From Hypsibius dujardini (lineage: Eukaryota; Tardigrada; Eutardigrada; Parachela; Hypsibiidae), in the NCBI GenBank assembly GCA_001579985.1, contig LRSR01004608.1:1-24488 (forward strand): 24,488 nucleotides of DNA, given 5' to 3'. Made by a program: the position numbers and the translations under genes. This document shows, piece by piece, positions 10,656 to 20,349 of this stretch; positions within the stretch are counted from its first letter, which is position 1, and each line of letters begins with the position of its first letter. Under the pieces are notes generated by a model, which worked only from the letters and a program-made list of their open reading frames with translations, made no database searches and was not told the DNA's origin.

Positions 10656-11107
10656 CTAATTGATTGATCGGTTGATTGACGCCACTTACAGGCCAGTATT
10701 TCTTCACGTAATTCTTCAGCGTCACCGCAGCAACAAGACGGACACTTTGGAGATTCTGCCCGGCCGTGTCGATGATCTGAATCAGCCGCAGTGCGAACGT
10801 TGGGCTGCGCTCGATCTGCCGGAGATAGCGCTCACCTGAAAAACGGGATGATACACACCTGGCAAAGATCTTGCGCTAACCGAATCAAGCACTTTAACTC
10901 GGGGCTGTGAACAGCCGTCCGGCGAACGAGTGTAATGGCTTGACTCGGTTAGCGCAAGGGTTTTACTTCGAAAAAGGCTTCAAATTAAACTCCAAAACAA
11001 ATTTCCTTGCACCACACACCCTCCAATCGGCTGTCCTTCTCCGGTTTTAGGGTGCACAGTAGCGAATCTACGAGAGCTGAAATGTCGGAATCTCCGCTCG
11101 CCGACAT
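3405..11107 (-). CDS. XPO2: Exportin-2 (CSE1L/CAS), importin-alpha re-exporter, complete
   Basis: Binds importin-alpha with RanGTP in the nucleus and returns it to the cytoplasm. Twenty-one exons, all with GT-AG introns and matching phases: 11107-11020, 10835-10690, 10391-10284, 10189-10044, 9764-9674, 9589-9359, 8953-8786, 8686-8557, 8346-8281, 8197-8088, 7997-7905, 7818-7737, 7379-6801, 6280-6084, 5240-5143, 5053-4968, 4607-4526, 4458-4315, 4241-4162, 3730-3561, 3491-3405. Total 2982 nt, 993 residues (family ~970). The importin-beta N-terminal domain is around residues 30-115 (GERYLRQIERS, LVAAVTLKNYVKKYWP). Family landmarks follow: FPARWPELLP, GSLRTAHGLFK, ICEKIIVPNIQFR, TRRRAAADLVR, LKADCLKYI, TVVHTYAAHCIERIF, LFFQRLSTSKTPKFVK, FGMLMEKVV and the C-terminal COOH-end VMLYCQAAGVNVV. 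The product is an all-helical HEAT-repeat solenoid. The ATG sits in CACCATG. Introns carry repeats, element E2 and two candidate H/ACA RNAs. Confidence 0.97.
3779..3912 (-). ncRNA. Candidate H/ACA snoRNA, copy A (XPO2 intron 19)
   Basis: In the transcript strand: a 61-nt 5' hairpin (3910-3850) closed by GCACC/GGTGC, with inner helices TCAATC/GGTTGA and TGAAC/GTTCA; an H box AAAATA (3847-3842) fitting ANANNA; a 3' hairpin closed by CAGG/CCTG; then ACA (3784-3782) and three bases. Total ~134 nt. The 3' pocket is TCCAA on the left and ATTTCACC on the right, with exactly 14 nt from the upper stem to ACA. The two strands are complementary to 18S rRNA GGUGAAAU-UC-UUGGA, placing the U before C as the target. 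The 3' end is 48 nt upstream of the exon 20 acceptor. Structure and guide are read from sequence; the 18S segment is from memory of conserved rRNA. The 5' pocket is unassigned. Confidence 0.78.
3957..4138. repeat. CAGACATC/CAGA array in XPO2 intron 19
   Basis: Irregular CAGACATC, CAGA and CTAAACAGA units on the plus strand, so TCTG/GATGTCTG in the XPO2 transcript. The array lies between the exon 19 donor and snoRNA candidate A. Confidence 0.95.
4655..4786 (-). ncRNA. Candidate H/ACA snoRNA, copy B (XPO2 intron 16)
   Basis: Same layout as copy A: a 61-nt 5' hairpin (4785-4725) closed by GCGCT/AGCGC with an inner CCGGAA/TTCTGG helix; an H-box position AGATTG (4723-4718) that deviates from ANANNA in its last base; a 3' hairpin closed by ATAGG/CCTAT; ACA at 4660-4658; three trailing bases. 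Total ~132 nt. The pocket strands TTCCAA and ATTTCACC are identical to copy A, again 14 nt from upper stem to ACA. The closing stem differs from copy A by compensating changes, and the upper stem (TTGTGGC/GCCATGG) is different in sequence but paired. The 3' end is 47 nt upstream of the exon 17 acceptor. The imperfect H box lowers confidence slightly. Confidence 0.72.
4809..4897. repeat. 11-bp A-tract tandem repeat (AAAAAAAAATT)n
   Basis: About eight units of nine A and two T with a strict 11-base period, in XPO2 intron 16 immediately upstream (in transcript sense) of snoRNA candidate B. The transcript carries it as T-tracts. Confidence 0.95.
5306..5882. mobile_element. Nested inverted-repeat element, copy E2 (XPO2 intron 14)
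   Basis: A 577-bp copy of the element at 2511-3091. The terminal inverted repeats start ACTTTGTAGTATG(G/A)CCCG and run through GGCTTGATTGATTGATC into unique sequence shared with E1. Two 161-bp direct repeats start at 5478 and 5639, each headed by a 75-bp palindromic module (5478-5552, 5639-5713) with 15-17 bp perfect arms beginning GGGGGCGGAGCTATG. It is non-coding and lies wholly inside XPO2 intron 14 (5241-6083), so the pre-mRNA should fold it into a long hairpin. Flanking target duplication is unclear. The remaining ~200 bases of the intron (5883-6083) show nothing I can name. Confidence 0.9.
6434..6645. repeat. 15-bp minisatellite in XPO2 intron 13
   Basis: About 14 units of TGCCTGARTGTCTGT. 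Because 15 is divisible by three and the unit has no stop on the minus strand, exon 13's reading frame stays open through it (see findings). The transcript-sense unit carries CAGACA, the opposite orientation to most arrays in this gene. Confidence 0.95.
7561..7720. repeat. CAGA array in XPO2 intron 12
   Basis: CAGA with CAGG and AAACAGA variants, beginning in transcript sense about 17 bases after the exon 12 donor. The rest of the intron (7380-7560) shows no supported RNA gene. Confidence 0.95.
8404..8548. repeat. CAGA array in XPO2 intron 8
   Basis: CAGA/CAGG units with a long perfect stretch (about 8456-8520), ending eight bases from the exon 8 donor (GTGAGT at 8556-8551). It fills about 70% of the 210-base intron. 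Confidence 0.95.
8981..9322. repeat. AATC/AGTC array with higher-order structure, XPO2 intron 6
   Basis: AATC and AGTC units with a repeated longer block (AATCAATCAGGCGATCAGTC and ATCATCTAATC(C/G)TCAATC) about 110 bases apart. It fills most of intron 6 (8954-9358). Frames through it encode only Gln/Ser/Ile/Asn runs. Confidence 0.95.
9809..10006. repeat. CAGA/CAGG array in XPO2 intron 4
   Basis: CAGA units flanking a run of about fifteen CAGG units (9921-9980), typical of a CAGA array that switched unit by point mutation and then expanded. Confidence 0.95.
10555..10680. repeat. GATT array with duplicated donor flank, XPO2 intron 2
   Basis: GATT units bounded by two copies of GATCGGTTGATTGACGCCACTT(T)ACA (about 10567-10591 and 10668-10690). 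The second copy contains the reverse complement of the exon 2 donor GTAAGTGGC. Confidence 0.9.
10868..10960. repeat. Foldback hairpin F1 in XPO2 intron 1
   Basis: Near-perfect inverted repeat: arms CTTGCGCTAACCGA(A/G)TCAAGC continuing imperfectly for ~34 bp, around an inner stem GGCTGT/ACAGCC (10903-10916). It could be a tiny inverted-repeat transposon or a hairpin RNA. The partial copy F2 outside the gene favours a transposon. Confidence 0.85.
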
Positions 11108-11180
11108 GGTGAGGATCAAAAAAAGGTGAAAAAAAGGTGAAAAAAAGCTTCAAGCAAAAATTTTCCGGGTTTCCCGTGCG
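11108..11180 (-). promoter_or_regulatory. XPO2 start context and 5' flank
   Basis: On the minus strand the ATG is preceded by CACC (good animal start context) and by two tandem 11-base units TTTTTTTCACC, then a GC-rich stretch. No TATA box is evident. The promoter assignment is positional only. Confidence 0.4.
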
Positions 11181-11317
11181 GGTCGCCGTGTAGAATAGAT
11201 GGAAATGTTCTCGTTACAGCTCGGGCGTTTTCAATTGAGAACTGGAATATTGAATAGCAAGCGAAATGTGAAGAGAATCAGGGAGTCGGAGAATTGCGGC
11301 GCAGAAATCTCGATTTG

Positions 11318-11562
11318 CAGGGAAACTTTCAGTGAACCAAAGTGCGCTCTCGATCGGTCAATCAATCAATCAATCGATCTTGCACATATCTCTGTGTGTG
11401 CAGGGAGACTCGGTGAACCAAAGTGCGCTCTCAATCGGTCAATCAATCAATCAATCGATCTTGCACATATCTCTGTGTGTGCAGGGAGACTCGGTTAACG
11501 AGCGTGTGCTCTCAATCGGTCAATCAATGTGCCACATATCCCTGTGTGTTAGCAATGTGAAA
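11318..11562. repeat. 81-bp tandem repeat, three units
   Basis: Units start at 11318 (83 bp), 11401 (81 bp) and 11482 (third unit degraded, with fewer AATC repeats). The consensus runs CAGGGAGACTCGGTGAACC, AAAGTGCGCTCTCAATCGG, AATC units, then CTTGCACATATCTCTGTGTG. Because 81 is a multiple of three, two frames stay open, but nothing else suggests coding. Confidence 0.95.
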
Positions 11563-11808
11563 AATCCCTGTTCTGCTTAGGCCTATCACAGATAGCGAAG
11601 AAACAGAGGAGCTGACCTTTTTGGCACTCTCGCATTTTTCTCCCTTTCGGATTTTTTTACTACTTCATTTTACACATACTATTGAACCCGTTGTGCATAA
11701 ATTAAGCGTCTAGGATGGGATAAAGAAAAAAAGAAAAATGAGGGAGATACGGAAGGTCAAAGTGGCACCCAATCAATCGATCAATCAAATGACCGATACA
11801 CACGTGAC

Positions 11809-11860
11809 AAAAACCTTGCGCTAGCTGATTTGAACCATTATACTTGTTCGACGCATGACT
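11809..11860. repeat. Partial foldback copy F2
   Basis: AAAACCTTGCGCTAGCTGATTTGAA and the following ~25 bases match the reverse complement of the right arm of F1 at ~80%, including CCATTA(T/C)ACT(T/C)GTTCG. The opposite arm is missing or decayed. Confidence 0.7.
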
Positions 11861-12827
11861 GTAGTGCACAACTGCAACTTTTATGCTGGCTGAATTTTCT
11901 GCTTTTATTGAAATCAAATGCCCCTATAAAGTGCCTGGTTTGAAATACTTTTTATAGGGAAGCATGAGGCCTGTCGTCGAAACCGGTACAGGTTTTTTAA
12001 ACCTGCCATCACTGGCCGTGAGATGATCATTGAGCCGGAGCAAAATGTCTTACTCGGGCTTAGCATAGCCTTTTTTGGTAGGTCACTGTGGCCCGATACA
12101 GGCCGTAATTTCGCACTGGGTAGTGGTTTACGAAATCAAAAGAACTTCCCGAGAAATTTCTGGGGTCAGGAATTGTTTGTTTGGGGGGAAGTTTGCAGTT
12201 GCTTTGCATCCGTTTCTCTCGTTTTTGATTTTCAACGTAACAATTTGAGTGGCGTTCTGTATCTGCCTATTCAGTTATTAATATTTAAACGCTCTACAAA
12301 GTGCGCATTATTGCATTCTACAGTTTCAGTACGAAATAAAATTATATGATTCGTGAAAAGAAACCCGAGATCCAACAAAATGTATGTCCGGAGCTCGTAT
12401 GAAGAAACCTTTTGAAAAGTCCGACATTTTGCACAGAATGTGTTTTTTTCAGGCAATGTTTTTAACTCATGGACCGACAACCGTCGGACAAGGAATTATG
12501 CGGATAATTGTCCGTCGGTCATTACATAATCTTTGGGTGATATCGTTTGTTCTAAAATAAGAGGAACTTAATTGTCTCAGAATTTTTTTTTAAACTTTCA
12601 AATTTTGTTACGGAAATTTACCTAGACGTATTTAAACTTTTAGTAAGGGATCGATACAATTCAACGGTTGTGTTAGGTCTACCAATCGTCAGTTGGATAG
12701 TTAACAAGTTTATTAGACTGATAGTAAAGACCGTTAGAGAAATAAACTGGAAGAAAGGAAAGAAGAAGTAGAACTGCCGTAGAAATAATAAAACACATTA
12801 TTATATAGTAAAGTTTTAACTATAGAA

Positions 12828-13082
12828 ATGAAGGTAAATGGCACATACATCAGAATAGGGTTAATAGAGTGGACAGAGTTACAAACTAAGTATGATACTC
12901 GTGAGTTAAAGAACTATCAGGATTGGATATGGGGACTTGTTGGGCGTGTCCAACAGTTGTTGTTCGGAACTGTCTCTAGTTTGAGTAAGATTTCCGTAGT
13001 TTTTGTTGTTGCTATACCTGCCGGCGCGCTGTATTCACTGTACACTGCTACAAAGCATTGTATTGTAATGGTACTTAGGTAA
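12828..13082 (+). CDS. Doubtful 84-codon open frame, unrecognised
   Basis: ATG to TAA, with an internal hydrophobic stretch (ISVVFVVAIPAGALYSLY) that could be one membrane segment. I recognise no family. Its last codons sit on CTTAG|GTAATC, a donor-like site, so it could be an exon end, or a chance frame in AT-rich DNA immediately beside element T. There is no supporting homology or second exon. Confidence 0.15.
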   Translation: MKVNGTYIRIGLIEWTELQTKYDTRELKNYQDWIWGLVGRVQQLLFGTVSSLSKISVVFVVAIPAGALYSLYTATKHCIVMVLR

Positions 13083-13096
13083 TCTCAACTACAACA

Positions 13097-14823
13097 GAAC
13101 AATGTTTTAAAATCAGAGGGCGGAGGTAGGCCTCCTTTTTGAAATCGCACTCGCTAATGTTCGATTCCATGTGGCAAGATGACGTTTCACTACCAAGAGC
13201 GCAGGGACATTAGGCGAACTCCGGGCGGCATGGTACTACTAAACCGACTTCCCTAGGACGAGTTGAACACAGACAATACTCACCGGGGTAGGCGCCAATA
13301 TTTGCAATGCGCACTGAAACCTCTCACAATAAATTATACCCGGGTTTTCTCACATACCAAGAGTACAAGAGTGCTCGGTTGTAGTTCTACAATCTACACT
13401 GTACGAGTACTCTCATTCAGGCGTTGGTTCAAGCTCCACTGTTTATGTTTAACGTAAAGGCGCAAAGTGAGGACAAAATTATATTTACAGGTTCCGAGTA
13501 AGATGTTTTTTCACAAAGTTGAAAAGTTTATCATTTAAATTACAGTTTATTCCTTAATTTATATTTGTGTAATTTAATGTCCAGGGTTCGTACGACGGTT
13601 CGATTGCGGCGCTCGAATCGCAGAATGATGGTTTCATGCGAAACTAAATCGAATTGGAGAACGGACTTTCCTTACGAAAAGTGCTGCTTTTGAATTGCAA
13701 TTCTCAGTAAAGAGGAATTTCGTGCCAGTTTTAGCTAAATTGCTTAAGCGGACGAGAACGGAAAGGGGTGAAGGAGGAGGAAGGGGTAGAGATGGTGGAG
13801 GTGGAAACCAATGCCCATTCTCCTCACAATGTTGCTGAAGGAAACGAGAGCAAAATGGTGATGGCAGACAGAGACAGGCGCTGTTGGTCACCTCCATTAA
13901 GAGTTCTTCACATTTAGCCACACATTCTATTGCATCGCTAGTTACACGGACAACGACATAGATTGTTACACCACCAGGCACCCCCCCCCCATTAGTTACA
14001 CTGCTAGTTGCAATATTAGTAACACTCTTGACACTGCCTCCCACATAATTCATGTAAGCTAAAGAAAGGGACTGTTCCAAGTGAGCGAATACTTTGATGA
14101 AGGATGTCCACTTAAAAGGTAGGTCCAACGTCCGCTCGGTGCTAAAGCAGTAAACATATCCTTCATCCTAGCCCGCTTCAGAATCGTGGCTTCCACGGTG
14201 TTTTACGAAGTGGGAAACTGAAGAGGTTTCAGTTTCAGCCTTCCAGTCCAGAAATGCCACTTCTGACTCGAATTTCCTCTTCTCCAACCGCATTTGGAGA
14301 AGGTTCTGTTTTTGCCTGAGAGGATCAATAAAATACTCCACTCTTGCGGATGTAAATTCAGTTTCCTTCTTGACACATAAAACCTAATAATTAATACGTT
14401 GTTTATTGCTGGGATCTTGTCTTCTACAAAACTATGAATCAAGCGATTACTTTTGTGTTTTTGGTCCATTTGCAATTCATCGATCAATCGTTTTTCGCAT
14501 GACGGTTGATGGTCTTCAAATGATACTTTATTATCACACCGATATTTACATTTAGATTAAACTTAAATTAAGGGGAGCTGCGCGTACAGATTAAAAAAGG
14601 AGAGAAGGAAAGAACAATTTAACTCTCCAAAGAAGTCCTCACTTTGCGCCTTTATCGTTATACATAAACTGTTCAGCTCGAGCCGACGCCCGAGTGAGCA
14701 CACCCGACCCTGCCAAAGTGAGCCGCCCGGGTGTCGCCTAATGTCCCTGCGCTGTTGGCAGTGAGGCGTGGCAAGATGGTCGTCAAGCCCGCCCTCACCT
14801 CTTGACTTAAAACATTGTTCTAC
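13097..14823. mobile_element. Inverted-repeat element T (~1.7 kb)
   Basis: The left arm (13097-13475) and the reverse complement of the right arm (14635-14823) share, in the same order, GAACAATGTTTTAA, GCGCAGGGACATTAGGCGA, CCGGGCGGC, GTTTATGT(T/A)TAACG and AAAGGCGCAAAGTGAGGAC. The left arm has an extra ~150 bp between these blocks. The interior (13476-14634) carries a decayed minus-strand coding stretch. This is the pattern of a DNA transposon with long inverted ends, now degenerate. No target-site duplication is clear and the superfamily is unknown. Confidence 0.75.
13634..14383 (-). pseudogene. Decayed coding stretch inside element T
   Basis: One minus-strand frame is open for 750 bases except for a single TAG at 14170-14168. 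It opens right after TTATTAG (14390-14384), a possible acceptor. The readable product has a charged helical segment (RQKQNLLQMRLEKRKFESEV, then AFLDWKAETE) before the stop, and DLPFKWTSFIKVFAHLEQSL after it, ending in a Pro-rich, Cys-containing tail. A different frame upstream (14487 to ~14390) contains IDELQMDQKHKSNRLIHSF. The length of the frame in AT-rich DNA and its position between inverted arms suggest a former transposon gene. I recognise no transposase motif or family. Confidence 0.35.
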
Positions 14824-15468
14824 TCATGATTATAAATAGGCTTCGAGGGTCCGAAAATGAGGTGCCGAAATTTAATTGTGGATCCGCAATTTAATCCGAT
14901 AAGCTTGAGTAGAAGATATTATAATTAAATACACATGAGGAACCGAAATTTAAGGCAATACCGTTGGTAAGTTGCTTGATTGAAGACTGAGGCGCATTTC
15001 AGTGGGTAGGTGGTTTTGTACGCACACCTGGGGCCATATATACGGAAAGCGCATTAGAATCGCGTCGCTGTAGTAGCCTGCGGTTCCACCTCCAATTTTC
15101 AGGTTCCACCTCCAATTTCCAGGTTTAAAAGTTCCAAATGCCAGATCGTCAGATTCCAGTTCCAAAGCAAAAGCAATGTCAATAATAAATAATGAAGCGA
15201 TTTTCGTGAAGTTTTCTTATCGGAGAAGACGTCATCTGTTCTGCCACTTTGTTCCTGAAAATAAAGTAATTGAAGATGAGTGAATCACAGGAGCGTATCC
15301 GATTTGCTTTGCCTTTATAAAATACACTTTTCCCCTCAGAGATATTTATACGGAGGTGAAAGAAATATCATTTCGGGGAAGATTTTTCGCGTGTCTGTTT
15401 GAGGAATTCTTGAGGATTATCATCCTTGAGATTTATCATCCTGATACACCCCGCATCCCCCCACCGAA
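14824..15468. promoter_or_regulatory. HD-PTP upstream region with possible TATA box
   Basis: The sequence TATAAAAT at 15316-15323 lies ~150 bases before the HD-PTP start codon, with pyrimidine-rich TCCCCTCAGA at 15331-15340 as a possible initiator. The spacing is a little short for a textbook TATA-initiator pair. Farther upstream is a 20-bp tandem repeat (15082-15121, GGTTCCACCTCCAATTT units). Nothing else is recognisable. Confidence 0.35.
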
Positions 15469-15760
15469 ATGGAAGCCGCACCCCGGTAGGAAACTAAGCA
15501 CCCGATTTGACTGTTTATTTCGGGTAAATTTATCATCTGCACAGGTTGCCAATGGTTTCGTTGGAGCCGAAAGAGAGTCGAAACACCCCCGATTTTGGCA
15601 CCGTTTTCCGCAACGTAAGCGCTTTCCTCTTTGTCAACTCATTTATTTTTGAGACATTTAAATGACATTTGATTCCAGTATTTGAAGGTTCACTACGGGG
15701 AACCGAATACGTCCTACGACAAGGAGATTGTCGAGTTGGACAACAGACGAAATGTAAGTA

Positions 15761-15795
<35 letters not shown>

Positions 15796-16873
15796 TGTTT
15801 GTGTGTTCGATTGATTGGTTGGTTGATTGGTTGATTGATTGATTGATTGATTGTTTGTTTGTTCGATTGATTGGTTGGTTGATTGTTTGATTAATTTATT
15901 GATTGTTTGTTTGATAAGTTGATTGGTTGATTTGGTATTTATTGTTTGTTTCGTTTCTGGTTCCCGTTGATTGATCGATTAAGCGATTGCAATAGTTTCT
16001 TCCTTTCTCTACCGAGGATTCGGCATAACTTGTTGATTTATGGATTAATACTTTATTGGTTTGTTGTTGGTAATGTTTTGCTTTTTGATACTTTAACCCT
16101 CGGTTCTTTGATTGATTATTGCTCGTTTTGCAGTCTGTATTGTTAATGGTCGATTGATTGATTGATTGATTGATGGAAGGAGCGATTGATCGATTGGTTG
16201 AGGAAAGGAGTGATTGATTGATCAATTGATTGATTGATTGATGGAAGCAGTGATCGATTGATTGATTGATTGATTGACGGAAGAAGCGATAGATTGATTG
16301 ATTGATTGATTGACGGAAGAAGTGAACGATTGATTGATTGATTGATGGATGGAAGGAGTGATTTATAGTTGTTCTTCCTTCTTTCAGAGTGCCGTTCACG
16401 CGCAGAAGGATGCCACTGGCTTAGAGTCGCTGAAGCGTTACTTTTTCGAGCTAAAGATGCTCTACCCACGGTTCCCGATGAGTGAGGGCGAACAAGCCGC
16501 TGTCGAATTTGCCTGGTAGGTCTGATATCAAATAGTATTCTGAATTTTAATGATGTAGTTATGAAACTAATTTTCATTTAATAATAGTCGCTGGAAATTT
16601 GTATTCATTTAAAATTTTATTTAAATTATTCAAATACACGTTACTAGTTTTTAGGGAACACTAACCCGGTCTCTGTCTGAAACAATGTCTGTCTGACAGT
16701 GATGGTTTTTTTTTCGGTTAGGAGGGACAACTTCACAACAAAGGATCTCAAATCGAAGGATCCAAAGTTCGAGGAGGCAAATATTTTGTACAATATCGGC
16801 GCGATGCATTCCATCCTGGGGACGATGGATCCGCGAAAGGATTCGGACGTGCGTCTGTCTTTCTCTCACATGA

Positions 16874-16904
<31 letters not shown>

Positions 16905-17675
16905 GTCTGTCTATCTATCTATCTGTCTATCTGTCTGTCTGTCTATCTGTCTTTCTGTCTATCTGTCTGTCTATCTGGTTGTCTGGCTGTCTGTCTGGCT
17001 GTCTGTCTGTCTGGCTGTCTGTTTGTCTGTCTGTCTGGCTGGCTGTCTGTCTGGCTGGCTGTCTGGCTGTCTGTCTGTCTGTCTGTCTGTCTGTCTGGCT
17101 GTCTGGCTGTCGTCAAGCGGCCTGGTATAATACGGGATTCATCTTGACTTTACAGAGCATGAAGGCCTGCTGCCAGCATTTCCAGTGCGCTGCGGGGGCT
17201 TTCGAGCGCATCCGAACAGACTACCCGCAGATGCCCAGCTTCGATCAGTCCTACGATGTTCTTTCATTTTACATCACCTTGATGCTGGTAAGTGTTTCCG
17301 ACGTTCGGTCATGTCAATCCTCGTAGTTGGTCACTTCAGATCCGGGAGATTTGATTGGACCATCGACAAAGCAGGCAGATTATTGCGAGTTCCTAAGACT
17401 CAGACACACGGTTTCAGACACGATTGATTGTGCAGACAGGAACATTTTCGTGTTTCAGACATGATCAAATAATGCAGATAGACGAAGTTCGAACTTAATA
17501 TCTTTACAGCATGACATACAGCATGATATCGCTGTGGTCCAATCGCCAGACAAAGAAACAACATCGTACAGACAATCTTTCGTATACAATCGGCTAGACA
17601 GGCAACGTTCCGACAGACGTGCTTCTCATCTCCAGACATGATCCAAGAGGCAGGCAGTCAGGCAGGCAGGCAGGC

Positions 17676-17712
<37 letters not shown>

Positions 17713-17713
17713 G

Positions 17714-17784
<71 letters not shown>

Positions 17785-18716
17785 ACAGACACACAGGCCG
17801 GCAGACAGACACACAGACAGGGAAGGAGGCAGGCGGACAGGCCGGCAGGCATCTTCAAGACGTGATCGAATGGCCAGGCAGATAACAGAGCCGTCCGTAA
17901 ACGCGTAGACTCTTAGCAGATCACGAAAGAACCATCCAGACATGTAATTATGTAGTCGCCTGGTTTTTTTGCAGGCTCAAGCTCATGAGTGCATCCTGGA
18001 GAAATCGCTGCTGGACAACCGGAAAAGCATTATCATCGCCAAGGTGTCCGCTCAGGTGGTGGATTACTACAACGTGCTGCTCAGAGCCCTCGACAACGAA
18101 GCAACCCTCCGTATGCCGGGAATGGAAGGCTTCAAGGTAACCTCCAACTCTTCACTCGTCCTTCTTGTTTTTGTGCGTTTGAGCCAAAATTACATTGACT
18201 TTTTTGTTCGCAGGACTTCATTCCCCGACAGTTGTTGGAGCTGAAAGTGTCCTACTATCAGGCCATGGTGCACTACCACATGGGCTGCCAGTCGCAGGAA
18301 GCCAATAAGTCCGGCGAAACCATTGGATACTTGAAGGCGGCCCTCCTGGAGCTGGACGTGTGCCGAAAAATCGTTAAAGTTGGTATCTGGAACTGGGAGA
18401 GAATCATCTGGCAGCAGGCTGCGTTTGCACCGGATGTATCTGCTCTTCATGCTCGTTTCGCTTATGTTGTCCGACAGTAGGTTGCCCTTTTTAACCCTGC
18501 TGTTTGTCTTGACTTGCAGCACACCGGAGATGACGAGTGCGCGATTGCCGAAGCTTTCGTCAGAGATATCGTTCAACAGAGGTACTTGTCTATCTATCAT
18601 CTGTCTGTCTGTCGGACTGCCTATCTGTCTATCTTCCTGCCTGTCTGTCTGTCTGTCTGTCTGTCTATTTGTCTATCTGTCTGTCTGTTTATCTGCCTGC
18701 CTGCCTGTTTGTCTGC

Positions 18717-18758
<42 letters not shown>

Positions 18759-19415
18759 ATCTTTCCATTCGTTTATCTGCTATCTTATTCGTTTGTTTGC
18801 CTGCCTGCCTGTTTGCCTGTCTATTTGACTGTTTCTGTGTGCCTCCGCCTTCCCAGTCAGATTGCAGTTTTTCTTGCAGGCGTCGATATTATGCCTTATC
18901 ATTTAATTCTGTAGGCTGACCGCAGTTGAGAAAGACAACAATTTCATTTATCACGAGAAAGTCATCGATGCAAAGTCACATCCCGCAGTGAAAGGTACGG
19001 TGGTTTGAACTCTTCCACTTTTATATTTGCGTGCAACGGTTTTCCGTTGCAGGAACTCCAATCGGGAAACCGATTCGCTTCAACGAGTTCGAGTATCTCC
19101 AGCCTTCCAGTGGCGGGCCAGAGGCGAAGGAGATTTTTCAGCGCCTCCTACCGATGTCGGCTTACGAACGATTGTCTTTGTACAGGTGGGATGACGGGCG
19201 AATTTCGACGTGTTTGCCTTAATGGCAATAATTATGGTGGCTGTTGGTAACCGTTCTGTGTCGGGCTTTTGCGTTTTCTAGCGATAAAAAGGACGCTTTG
19301 ATGAGGGAGACGGCTGCAACAGTTCAGTGGAAGGACGGTCTCCTTCTGTGAGTTCCTCACTTACTCGCCTGTCTGTCTGTCTGTCTGTCTATCTGTCTAT
19401 CTTTCTATCTGTCTA

Positions 19416-19450
<35 letters not shown>

Positions 19451-20316
19451 GTCTATCTGTCTGGATATCTGGACGTTTAGATGTCTGGATGCTTGTCTGT
19501 CTGGATGTCTGGATGTCTGTCTGGATGTCTATCTGTCTGGATATCTGAACGTTTAGATGTCTGGATGTTTGTTTATCTGGCTGTCTGCCTGCTTGCCTTT
19601 ACTTATCTGTCTGTCTGCTTGTTTTCAGGTCAGTCATATCGGCACTACGTCTCGAGCAGCTGACCCCTCCCACCGATTTCAACACGATCCCACAGTCTCT
19701 CCTCAACAACATGGCAGCCATCCGTTCGCAAGGCGACATCACCCGGCGGATCGATCGCGAATCGGAATCGCTGAACGAGATGACGGATGAATTGAAGAAG
19801 CTAATCGTGGAGGCCGAGACCACCTTGGACGTACTCAAAAACGTGAGATTCTTGTTTTTGTGTTGTAGTGATGAAGAATTAGTCGCTCAATCAAAATGGT
19901 GTTCGATTTTGTTTTGAAGGCTCGTTTGGAGAAAAATCAAGCGTCGGAATTGGAGAAACTTCGGAAGGAGCTCACGCAGTATTCAGCAGCATTCACTGTG
20001 GCGGTAACGTCGACGGACGATCTGCTCCGTCTCATCGACCCGCTCAAGGAAGAGCTAGCGCTGTTGGGCGGCTCGGTGGAGTCCATTCGGAACAAGCTCC
20101 CGTCGCTGGATCATTTGTTGAAAAGTATGGACAATTAGACATCTTCGGAAAACAATAGAATCACAACTAATTATTTCTGTCTGTCTGCCTGTCTGCCTGC
20201 CTGTCTATCTGTCTGTCTGCCTGTCTGTCTGCCTGTTTATCTGTTTGTCTGCCTGTCTGTCTGCCTGCCTGTTTGTCTGTCTGCCTGTCTGTTTGTCTGT
20301 CTGCTTGTCTGCTTGT

Positions 20317-20349
<33 letters not shown>

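Larger units (their letters stand above)
11563..13096. other. Spacer between XPO2 and element T
   Basis: AT-rich and mostly unique, with no supported gene. It contains F2 (11809-11860), a short imperfect hairpin at 12475-12521 (GACCGAC...GGACAA facing TTGTCCGTCGGTC) and an 84-codon plus-strand frame at 12828-13082. Confidence 0.6.

Noticed and set aside
13155-13175. tRNA gene suggested by a B-box-like GTTCGATTCC
   Set aside because: No matching A box at the right spacing and no cloverleaf stems. A second GTTCGATT at 13599 also fails.
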